A DNA stretch of 7,375 nucleotides. It comes from Acidimicrobiia bacterium. Lineage in GTDB: Bacteria > Actinomycetota > Acidimicrobiia > Acidimicrobiales > Ilumatobacteraceae. Below the pieces are notes generated by a model. It saw nothing but the letters and a program-made list of their open reading frames with translations, did not search any database and had not been told where the DNA came from. The stretch covers positions 1 through 7,375 of the forward strand of contig RFMT01000403.1 in NCBI GenBank assembly GCA_009927565.1, written 5' to 3'. The stretch's first letter is position 1. Each line of letters starts with the position of its first letter. Below are positions 1 through 6,015 of the stretch, piece after piece. The translations under genes and the position numbers were made by a program.

Positions 1-329
1 GCCAATTTTTGCGCCGCGACTTCAACATCTGCATTGATAAAAGCGGCAGGGTCGCTATTTTGCGACCAGCCTGTCATGCCTGAATCTTTGTAGCCGAGCA
101 TCTCAAGCCGTGCGACACCCAAAACTTTCGCGGATGCAGCAACTTCTTTTGCTCGCCGATCCACAAGTGTCTCGCCCTCCGCCAAATCTTGAGGCACTTC
201 ACCATGCGCGCCATCTGTGGCAACAACAAGCACAACCCGATGACCCTCGGCGCTTGCTCGCGCAATTGTGCCGCCAGTCGCTAAACACTCATCATCTGGG
301 TGCGCGTGAAAACAAACAAGCGTCGACAT
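1..329 (-). CDS. PIG-L family zinc deacetylase (partial, C-terminus outside window)
   Basis: This is the first 109 residues of a PIG-L/LmbE-type protein, starting with ATG at 327-329 and running off the left edge in an open frame. The family comprises zinc-dependent deacetylases of N-acetylglucosaminyl compounds, including the mycothiol enzymes MshB and Mca. The diagnostic AHPDDE motif lies at residues 9-14. By homology with MshB, His10 and Asp13 bind zinc and Asp12 acts as general base; the third zinc ligand, a later His, would lie beyond the edge. A strand-helix Rossmann-like start (STLVCFHAHPDDE, then GGTIARASAEGHRVVLVVATDG) follows family expectation, as does a later LGYKDSGM segment. It starts 3 bases after the racemase stop, so it is probably translated from the same transcript, with no visible Shine-Dalgarno. 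The substrate cannot be assigned; MshB, Mca or another PIG-L subgroup are all possible, and the motifs look more like the general actinobacterial subgroup than either named enzyme. Confidence 0.9.
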   Translation of the reverse strand, partial: MSTLVCFHAHPDDECLATGGTIARASAEGHRVVLVVATDGAHGEVPQDLAEGETLVDRRAKEVAASAKVLGVARLEMLGYKDSGMTGWSQNSDPAAFINADVEVAAQKL

Positions 330-332
330 TTT

Positions 333-1502
333 TTATTTACCGACGACGCTCTGTTTGACAACGCCCCGTGCTATTAAGTCATCAACATTCTTGACCCCCC
401 AAGATTGCAACACTTCACGAGTATTTTCACCGGCGACCGCTGGCCCATGTGAAACTTTCGCATTCGTACGCGAAAACCTCGGTGCGGGCGCTGGCTGGGT
501 CACGCCATCAACGTCAATAAAAGTATGTCGCGCCAAATTATGCGGGTGTTTCGCCGCTTCACTCATCGTCAAAACTGGCGCAAAACAAACATCGGTGCCT
601 TCCATAATTTGGCACCACTCGGCCTGTGATTTGGTCGCAAAAACGACACTCAGGCGTTGCTTCAGCTTCGGCCACACAGTGCGATCTTGTTGATTTGCAA
701 ATTCAGCATCACCTGATAGCCCGGTTAATTGCAATAACTGTGCATAAAACTGCGGCTCGATCGAACCAATCGAAACAAACTTGCCGTCACTGCATTTGTA
801 AACGTCATAAAAGTGTGCGCCGGTGTCAAGCATGTTGGTGCCACGTGCGTTTTCGTCATGAAGTCCAATATTTTTGAAGCCCCAAAACATCGACATCAAA
901 ATCGCCGAGCCATCGACCATCGCTGCATCAACAACTTGACCAGATCCACTTCGTTGCGCTTCAAGCAATGCGCAAACAACACCGTATGCAAGCAACATTC
1001 CGCCGCCACCAAAGTCACCGACCATGTTCAAAGGCGGCACCGGAGCCTCGTTTGCACGCCCAAAGTGTGCCAATGCACCGGCAAGCGCGATGTAATTAAT
1101 GTCGTGGCCAGCAGCGTTTGCGTACGGCCCGTCTTGGCCCCAGCCAGTCATTCGACCAAACACAAGTTTTTTGTTTCGCGATAGACAAACATCTGGCCCG
1201 ACACCAAGTCGCTCCATCACGCCTGGTCTGAAACCTTCAATCAGCGCATCTGCTCGTTCAACAAGTTGGAGCAACGCTTCAACGCCATCGGCATGTTTCA
1301 AGTCGATCGCAACATTTTTTCTTCCGCGTTGCATTACGTCCCAATTCGAACTTGCTGAATCGCGCACTGCCTGCACCCGCTCCACACGCACGACCTCGGC
1401 ACCCATGTCGCTGAGCATCATCGCCGCAAACGGCCCCGGACCAATGCCGGCAATTTCAATTATTTTGTAACCCGCCAGCGGGCCGCGAGACGCGACTGTC
1501 AC
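333..1502 (-). CDS. mcr: alpha-methylacyl-CoA racemase (CaiB/BaiF CoA-transferase family III)
   Basis: This 389-residue cytosolic enzyme most likely interconverts the (R) and (S) forms of 2-methylacyl-CoA esters, so that branched fatty acids or sterol side chains can enter beta-oxidation. It aligns by eye along its length with mycobacterial Mcr (about 360 residues), sharing LAGIGPGP-like, RMTGWGQ, AGHDINYI, PPLNMVGDFGGG, VVDAAMVDGS and IEPQFYA blocks. The proposed catalytic and CoA-binding residues are present: Arg98 (MERLG), His133 (GHD), Asp163 (GDF) and Glu249 (IEPQ). This set favours racemase over CoA-transferase. The protein carries a short insertion near residues 43-55 and a C-terminal tail about 15-20 residues longer than usual. 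The start is GTG at 1500-1502, chosen because RGPLAGYKI matches the family N-terminus; the next Met is residue 28. It follows the hydrolase stop by 6 bases without a clear ribosome site, which suggests translational coupling. Confidence 0.9.
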   Translation of the reverse strand: MTVASRGPLAGYKIIEIAGIGPGPFAAMMLSDMGAEVVRVERVQAVRDSASSNWDVMQRGRKNVAIDLKHADGVEALLQLVERADALIEGFRPGVMERLGVGPDVCLSRNKKLVFGRMTGWGQDGPYANAAGHDINYIALAGALAHFGRANEAPVPPLNMVGDFGGGGMLLAYGVVCALLEAQRSGSGQVVDAAMVDGSAILMSMFWGFKNIGLHDENARGTNMLDTGAHFYDVYKCSDGKFVSIGSIEPQFYAQLLQLTGLSGDAEFANQQDRTVWPKLKQRLSVVFATKSQAEWCQIMEGTDVCFAPVLTMSEAAKHPHNLARHTFIDVDGVTQPAPAPRFSRTNAKVSHGPAVAGENTREVLQSWGVKNVDDLIARGVVKQSVVGK

Positions 1503-1508
1503 AACAAA

Positions 1509-2399
1509 CTAATTCTTTGCTAAAAAGTCACAAACCAAATTGACAAACTTTGGCCAAAGTGGCTGTGGCAAGTCGTGTCCCATATCGTCAACGAGCACTA
1601 ATTTTGCATTAGGGATCAACTCTGCCGTGCGCTCGCCACCCGAAGGCGTAATCAAAGTGTCGTCTTTGCCGTGAACCACCAACGTCGGGGTTTTCACCGC
1701 ACGCAGTTGTTCGGTTCTCCTACCTGTCGCATAAATTGCCGCCAACTGCCTCGGTGCACCCTGCGGATAAAAACTTCGATCAAAATCTCGCGCCGCGGCC
1801 CGCTTCGAGTTTTCATCGCTGCGATACTTCTTCGAATGAAATGCTTGGTAGATCGGTGAGTGCGCAATGTAACCGTCGCGATCTGATGGCGGCACCGACA
1901 ACAATGCATTCATTGCCTCTGGCGCCGACTGACCGTATTCTGGTTCACCCGACATTGACATCACCGATGTCAAAGTTCGCACCCGCGTCGGATGCTCGAT
2001 CGTCATGACTTGGGCGATCATGCCACCCATTGATGCACCCAAGACATGTGCTCGCTCGATTTTCAGAAAGTCCAGCAATCCGACTGCGTCGCTTGCCATG
2101 TCTGAAAGTGTGTACGGCACGGGTGGCATCGGTTCTTCCATCAGTGCGGCCGTGATCACGGCATTCACATCAACCTGTGCGCCATCAAACTTTGTCGATA
2201 ATCCACAGTCACGATTGTCAAAGCGAATCACGAACAAATTGTTGGCCGCAAACATTTTGCAGAACTCTTCTTCCCAGGCCACCATTTGCGCCGTATAACC
2301 CATGACCAACAACAGTGCTGGATTCTTCGGATCTCCAAACGTGTCGAATTCAAGTTCAATTGTCGGCGAAATTTTTGCTCGTGGCATATAGCGATTCAC
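1509..2399 (-). CDS. alpha/beta-fold hydrolase, RdmC/DnrP-like esterase family
   Basis: This 296-residue soluble alpha/beta hydrolase has a complete predicted catalytic triad: nucleophile Ser123 in GASMGG (121-126), Asp247 in HGKDDTLI, and His275 in DMGHD. The oxyanion segment LVMGYTAQM (31-39) and the strand FDNRDCGLST (60-69) resemble the aclacinomycin methylesterase (RdmC) group, a name broadly attached to actinobacterial esterases and lipases of unknown substrate. A variable cap spans roughly residues 150-225. It is the first gene of the minus-strand unit with the racemase and PIG-L genes, so an ester or thioester substrate in branched-lipid metabolism is plausible, but this is only inferred from context. 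The start is uncertain: GTG at 2397-2399 gives 296 residues, while ATG at 2385-2387 gives 292. Neither has a good Shine-Dalgarno, and the conserved fold begins after both. Confidence 0.86.
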   Translation of the reverse strand: MNRYMPRAKISPTIELEFDTFGDPKNPALLLVMGYTAQMVAWEEEFCKMFAANNLFVIRFDNRDCGLSTKFDGAQVDVNAVITAALMEEPMPPVPYTLSDMASDAVGLLDFLKIERAHVLGASMGGMIAQVMTIEHPTRVRTLTSVMSMSGEPEYGQSAPEAMNALLSVPPSDRDGYIAHSPIYQAFHSKKYRSDENSKRAAARDFDRSFYPQGAPRQLAAIYATGRRTEQLRAVKTPTLVVHGKDDTLITPSGGERTAELIPNAKLVLVDDMGHDLPQPLWPKFVNLVCDFLAKN

Positions 2400-2443
2400 T
2401 TTCTATTTTGAGTATCGGCCTACTTATATAGTGACTAAAGACT
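2400..2443. promoter_or_regulatory. divergent promoter region, hydrolase operon / galactokinase
   Basis: This 44-base AT-rich gap separates two head-to-head genes and must hold or adjoin promoters for both. It contains TATATAGT at 2425-2432. On the plus strand TATAGT (2427-2432) is a good -10 candidate, placing the start of transcription about 5 bases before the galactokinase ATG. TATATA reads the same on both strands and could serve the hydrolase with a leader of about 18 bases. A small inverted repeat, TAGT-G-ACTA, lies at 2429-2437. I see no convincing -35 hexamer for either direction. The assignment rests on position and hexamer match only. Confidence 0.4.
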
Positions 2444-3448
2444 ATGTCTGAAGGCCCGCTTTCATATCAATCGCCCGGACGCGTCAATTTAATTGGTGAT
2501 CACACCGACTATACGGGCGGCCTTGTTTTGCCAATGGCTATTAACCGGTATACAAAAATCACTGGCACCCGCACTCCTTCAACGATTCGGCTTCGCAGTC
2601 AAAACGAACCAGAGCCTGTCGAGTTCGAATTGCCGATTTCGTCGCCCGAAAAAATTTCTCCGAGTTGGGGCAGATACGTTGCTGGGGTCGCCGCCGAAAT
2701 GCGAAGTCATGCCCACGGTTTTGATGGCGAAATTTCGTGCACTATTCCGATTGGTGCTGGCCTGTCGTCAAGTGCCGCGCTCGAAGTTGCGACTGCGCTC
2801 GCACTCGGTGACACGAGCACATCCGTTGAGCGCGCAAAACTTTGTCAGCGCGCCGAATTTCTCAGTGTTGGCGTTCCTTGCGGAATAATGGATCAACTTA
2901 CGGTCACATCAGGCATCCGCGACCATGCTCTACTTATTGACTGCCATGAACTTACGATTTCGCCAGTGCAACTGCCTACCGATGTGAAAGTCGTCGTGCA
3001 ATTCATCGCTGAGCGCAAACTGACTTCAAGTGGCTACTCCGAGCGCGTCGCCCAATGCAACAGTGCTGAACAAATCGTTGGTCCATTACGTCTCGCTGAT
3101 TTATCGTCACTCGCTTCAATCAGCGACCTGACTGTTCGTCGTCGCGCGCGACATGTAGTCAGCGAAAACCAACGCGTCCGCGAATTTGCCGCAATGCTTC
3201 GCACAGGTGACATCAAGTCTGCGGGCAAACTAATGACCGAGAGTCACAATTCTCTCGATCACGATTTTGAAACTTCAACACCGCAGATGAACAGTGCCGT
3301 CGAATCGGCAGTCGCACAACCGGGCGTCTTCGGCGCACGCATGACAGGCGGCGGCTTTGGCGGTTGCATCGTTATTTTGGCTGACGCCGCAGCGAAAGTT
3401 GACGGCTGGCAAGTCCGCGCCGTCGACGCCGCCTCGCAAATCGACTAA
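2444..3448 (+). CDS. galK: galactokinase (GHMP kinase family)
   Basis: The likely reaction is ATP-dependent phosphorylation of galactose to galactose 1-phosphate, the first step of the Leloir pathway, in the cytosol. At 334 residues it is short for the family (about 360-390). All three GHMP motifs are present: the galactokinase signature GRVNLIGDHTDY (12-23), the ATP loop PIGAGLSSSAA (102-112) and GARMTGGGFGG (297-307). The equivalents of the catalytic pair are Arg13 and Asp150 (CGIMDQ), and the sugar-contact Tyr is Tyr198 (SSGYSERVAQC). The block RRRARHVVSENQRV (232-245) is typical of actinobacterial GalK. One oddity is Asp19 where the signature nearly always has Glu, a galactose-contacting residue. 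The ATG start leaves only 11 residues before the signature, about the same as I recall for mycobacterial GalK. No galT, galE or sugar transporter gene is nearby, so another sugar substrate cannot be excluded. Confidence 0.87.
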   Translation: MSEGPLSYQSPGRVNLIGDHTDYTGGLVLPMAINRYTKITGTRTPSTIRLRSQNEPEPVEFELPISSPEKISPSWGRYVAGVAAEMRSHAHGFDGEISCTIPIGAGLSSSAALEVATALALGDTSTSVERAKLCQRAEFLSVGVPCGIMDQLTVTSGIRDHALLIDCHELTISPVQLPTDVKVVVQFIAERKLTSSGYSERVAQCNSAEQIVGPLRLADLSSLASISDLTVRRRARHVVSENQRVREFAAMLRTGDIKSAGKLMTESHNSLDHDFETSTPQMNSAVESAVAQPGVFGARMTGGGFGGCIVILADAAAKVDGWQVRAVDAASQID

Positions 3449-3474
3449 CAGCTACCCGAGGAGGCGGCGCTTTT
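3427..3474 (+). terminator. candidate intrinsic terminator of galK, overlapping its 3' end
   Basis: A perfect 9-bp GC-rich stem is formed by CGCCGCCTC (3427-3435) and GAGGCGGCG (3461-3469), followed after one C by TTTT (3471-3474). The loop is about 25 bases and contains the galK stop codon, so the left arm lies within the last codons of galK. The loop is long and the T-run short, so efficiency is uncertain. An alternative CTCG/CGAG pairing inside competes with the base of the loop. No T-run follows on the minus strand, so it would not stop transcription of the membrane protein gene. Confidence 0.4.
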
Positions 3475-3479
3475 GCTCG

Positions 3480-4049
3480 TCAAACTCTGATTGGTGATCG
3501 AACCCGTAGCAGCATCGCTTCAAGACGCTCTAGTTGTGCCACAACTGGACTCACATCGACATCTCGCCCAGTGCGCGCATGAATCGCCTCATGAATAATG
3601 TTCTGCACTTGCTCTGGATTGCGAATATCGCCGAACAATTGCTGGCCATCTTCGCTCGCCGACTCGATCAGCAGATCACCCGCACCCAACATTCGCTCCA
3701 AAATCGACTGAGCGAAATTCACATTGTTCACCCGCTCAAGCGGAATCTCGACCCCGCGTCGAGCCAAAACACCTTCGCGAAAAATCACACGTTGAGATGT
3801 GACAACAAAATAGGTTCGCGACCAGCGCATTATGACCGCCACTAAATTTATGAGCCCAAATAAAATCGCCACAAGAAAAACGCGACTCACACCTGTTTTC
3901 AACCAGCCGTCATCAAGTTGTTGAACCCAGATTGCAACCGCAAGCAGAACGATCACTATTGACCCAGGCTTGACGAAAACTACCCAGTGCGGGTGCAAGT
4001 CAAGATTTATATGCTCACCGCGATTCAATAATTTTTGCGGATAAGCCAT
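3480..4049 (-). CDS. PH domain-containing membrane protein (bPH2, YdbS-like)
   Basis: This is a 189-residue inner-membrane protein. A short N-terminus (YPQKLLNRGEHINLDLHPHW) leads into two hydrophobic segments at about 22-42 and 54-75, then a bacterial pleckstrin-homology-like domain at about 76-155 (YFVVTSQRVIFREGVLARRG, IPLERVNNVNFAQSILERMLGAGDLLIES). The pattern of a Thr-x-x-Arg-Ile/Val strand pair, then a P-L-E-R-V-N-N-V segment, is characteristic of the YdbS/bPH2 family. The tail at about 156-189 is charged and probably helical. The family has no established biochemical role; membrane association and a scaffold or stress function are proposed. Related small PH proteins are common in actinobacteria. 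It is convergent with galK (31 bases apart) and divergent from the helicase (49 bases). ATG at 4047-4049 has only a G-run directly before it, so leaderless translation is likely. Family assignment is firm; function is unknown. Confidence 0.87.
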   Translation of the reverse strand: MAYPQKLLNRGEHINLDLHPHWVVFVKPGSIVIVLLAVAIWVQQLDDGWLKTGVSRVFLVAILFGLINLVAVIMRWSRTYFVVTSQRVIFREGVLARRGVEIPLERVNNVNFAQSILERMLGAGDLLIESASEDGQQLFGDIRNPEQVQNIIHEAIHARTGRDVDVSPVVAQLERLEAMLLRVRSPIRV

Positions 4050-4098
4050 CCCCCAAACTTAGTTTCTCGCAGCCACACCCAGCGCCTAGCGTTATGGC
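4050..4098. promoter_or_regulatory. divergent promoter region with two leaderless-type start sites
   Basis: This 49-base gap lies between two head-to-head genes. On the minus strand TAAGTT (4056-4061) is followed by exactly 6 bases and then the ATG of the membrane protein. On the plus strand TAGCGT (4087-4092) is followed by exactly 6 bases and then the GTG at 4099. TANNNT six or seven bases before the start codon is the layout expected where transcription begins on the start codon itself, as is common in actinobacteria. Neither hexamer has a good -35 partner. An inverted repeat AAACT-T-AGTTT (4055-4065) overlaps the minus-strand -10 candidate and could be an operator or chance. Confidence 0.45.
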
Positions 4099-4139
4099 GT
4101 GGACGCCGACCAACTTCTCAATGGCATGGATGCCGACCA
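4094..4139 (+). repeat. imperfect 19-base direct repeat at the helicase start, 27-base period
   Basis: Bases 4094-4112 and 4121-4139 match at 17 of 19 positions, 27 bases (nine codons) apart. In protein terms this gives VDADQ followed by MDADQ. The GTG start candidate at 4099 sits at the same place in the first copy as the in-frame ATG at 4126 in the second. The eight bases completing each 27-base unit do not match, so this is either an old, decayed tandem duplication or coincidence helped by codon repetition. Confidence 0.6.
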
Positions 4140-6015
4140 GCGCGCCGCAGTGACCTGCCCCGAAACCGCAACCGTGTTGCACGCCGGCGCCGGTTCGGGC
4201 AAAACACGGGTGCTCACCCATCGAATTGCTTATCGCATCGCCAAAGGCACAGCTGATCCGCAACGTGTGCTCGCGATCACATTTACGCGCGAAGCCGCAA
4301 GCGAGATGCGTCGCCGCCTAAAAACACTTGGTGTTTCGCGCGAATCGCAATCGGTTACCGTCGGCACTTTTCATGCGGTTGCACTCGCGCTCTTGCGTCA
4401 GCGACTTGCCGATACGCACAAACAAATGCCATCAATCATCCACAACCGTCCGCAACTAATTGCCCAAGCCGCACGAGATCACCCAATGTCTACTCGCACT
4501 CGCGAACTTCTGATTGAAGTCGACTGGGCTCACGCTCGACTAATTTCGCCAGCCAACTATGCACAAACAGCGAAGCGACTTGGTCGATACACGGCTGCGC
4601 CACACAATGAGATTGCAAATATTTACAAAGAATACGAACAACTCAAGATTCAACGCAACACGCTCGACCTCGACGACTTAATCTCACGGGTCATCGAAGC
4701 GATGCGTCTCGACAACGCGTATGCCCAAGCGGTGCGCTGGCGATATCGACACATTTTTGTCGACGAAGCCCAAGACATGAACCCGCTGCAATACGAACTA
4801 TTCGAGGCAATCCGTGGACAACGTGCCGATGTCTTTATTGTTGGCGACCCGATGCAAGCAATTTACGGATGGAATGGTTCCGACAAAAGACTTTTCGACG
4901 AACTCCCCGACAAGATGCGTGGCACAACAGTTTTGCGACTACCTAATAATTACCGTTGCACCCCAGAAATTTTGAATGCTGCCGCAACTGTTGCAAAACT
5001 CGTCGATCCAAATATTGACGTGCGCGCAATCAAACCGCCCGCACAGCCAGTTATTCTGCGTGGCTTCAAAGATGCTGAAGCCGAAGCTCAAGGCGTCGTC
5101 GACTGCTTGTGGCAATACGCAAATACTGGCGGCGAAAACCCTTGGCAGTCGGCTGCTGTTCTTGTGCGCACAAATATCCAAGTCGAACTAGTCGTCGATG
5201 CTCTTGTCAAAAACAACATTCCGGTTCGCACCACGCGTCCATCGAAAGAACTGAACTCGGCAATTGCTGACGCGTCGCAAAGCACTAACCGCAACGAACT
5301 CGCTACTTGGGTAACCGATGTGCTCACCGAATCAGATTCTGAAATTCAGCGCTGGGTGGCCGAACAAGTTCAAGTATTTCTCAAACTCGATCACCCGGGC
5401 AATGTCGACGGTCGCACTTTCACCTCATGGATGCGCGCGACTTCGGCTGAGCACCGCAGCACCGAAGGCGTTGAAGTTCTCACTTTTCACTCGGCCAAGG
5501 GTCGCGAATGGCAATGCGTCGTGGTTGCAGGCGCCGAGGTTGGTTTGATGCCTCATAGTTCGGCGATCACACAAGACCAACAAGATGAAGAGATCCGCCT
5601 TGCATATGTGGCCCTCACTCGCGCTTCACAGCAACTGTTCGTCACTTGGTGCGACTCTCGCAAAGGGCGCACAGCGGGGCAAAGCAACCTGCTCGCAAAC
5701 ATCGCCACCGAGGCGAACAAAAAACCCGAGCCACAATTTGTCGCCCGAACCAAAGTAAAAAAATCAACACCTCCATCGCTCGAAGACGAACTTCGCACAT
5801 GGCGCAGCAGTCGCGCTCGGGTTATAAAGCAACCAGTTGTCAATGTTTGTAGCGACTACGAACTGCGCCTGATCGCCAAACAATTGCCAAAAACAACCGA
5901 AGACTTAGCGTCAATTGTCGGCGCGATTACAGCAAAGAAAATTGGGCCCGATGTTTTGTCAATTGTGGCGCAAGCCGAATCACGACTTGCCCTTCAAACT
6001 TTTAAACAATTTTAG
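4099..6015 (+). CDS. uvrD2: ATP-dependent DNA helicase, UvrD2-like (SF1A, with HRDC domain)
   Basis: This 638-residue 3'-to-5' superfamily 1A helicase is probably involved in DNA repair and replication-fork maintenance. The motifs are all present in order: Q motif Gln14, Walker A AGAGSGKT (29-36), Ia AITFTREAA (59-67), Ib VGTFHAVAL (88-96), II DEAQD (222-226), III GDPMQAIYGWNG (249-260), IV NNYR (283-286), V TFHSAKGREW (462-471), VI AYVALTRAS (502-510). An HRDC domain follows at about 562-626 (LRTWRSSRA, SDYELRLIAKQLP), which marks it as UvrD2 rather than UvrD1 or PcrA. The 2B region is short, and the linker at 528-562 has no cysteines, whereas mycobacterial UvrD2 (about 700 residues) carries a tetracysteine module there. 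The start is GTG at 4099, because LLNGMDADQRAAV matches the usual upstream residues and an in-frame stop lies at 4087-4089; ATG at 4126 is the alternative. The last 4 bases overlap the thioesterase gene. Confidence 0.9.
   Translation: MDADQLLNGMDADQRAAVTCPETATVLHAGAGSGKTRVLTHRIAYRIAKGTADPQRVLAITFTREAASEMRRRLKTLGVSRESQSVTVGTFHAVALALLRQRLADTHKQMPSIIHNRPQLIAQAARDHPMSTRTRELLIEVDWAHARLISPANYAQTAKRLGRYTAAPHNEIANIYKEYEQLKIQRNTLDLDDLISRVIEAMRLDNAYAQAVRWRYRHIFVDEAQDMNPLQYELFEAIRGQRADVFIVGDPMQAIYGWNGSDKRLFDELPDKMRGTTVLRLPNNYRCTPEILNAAATVAKLVDPNIDVRAIKPPAQPVILRGFKDAEAEAQGVVDCLWQYANTGGENPWQSAAVLVRTNIQVELVVDALVKNNIPVRTTRPSKELNSAIADASQSTNRNELATWVTDVLTESDSEIQRWVAEQVQVFLKLDHPGNVDGRTFTSWMRATSAEHRSTEGVEVLTFHSAKGREWQCVVVAGAEVGLMPHSSAITQDQQDEEIRLAYVALTRASQQLFVTWCDSRKGRTAGQSNLLANIATEANKKPEPQFVARTKVKKSTPPSLEDELRTWRSSRARVIKQPVVNVCSDYELRLIAKQLPKTTEDLASIVGAITAKKIGPDVLSIVAQAESRLALQTFKQF

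Noticed and set aside
74..265. 63-residue minus-strand reading frame at the left end
   Set aside because: It lies in a different frame inside the PIG-L gene, which has the AHPDDE motif and clear family sequence. It is a shadow.
355..1470. Several plus-strand reading frames of 80-120 residues opposite the racemase
   Set aside because: They are Cys-, Arg- and Ser-rich shadows of a conserved gene on the other strand, with no recognisable domain.
1671..2298. Short frames on both strands within the hydrolase gene
   Set aside because: The hydrolase triad and family blocks run through the whole region in one frame; the others are low-complexity shadows.
2493..2888. 131-residue plus-strand frame inside galK
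   Set aside because: It is an alternative frame of the galactokinase, whose three GHMP motifs lie in the main frame.
4015..4263. 82-residue minus-strand frame and 73-residue plus-strand frame across the divergent promoter
   Set aside because: The minus-strand frame is Gly-, Cys- and Ala-rich and antisense to the helicase Walker A region, and the plus-strand frame overlaps the helicase in another frame. Neither has homology I recognise.
5553..5843. 96-residue minus-strand frame opposite the helicase C-terminus
   Set aside because: It is Ser- and Arg-rich antisense of motif VI and the linker, and a shadow.
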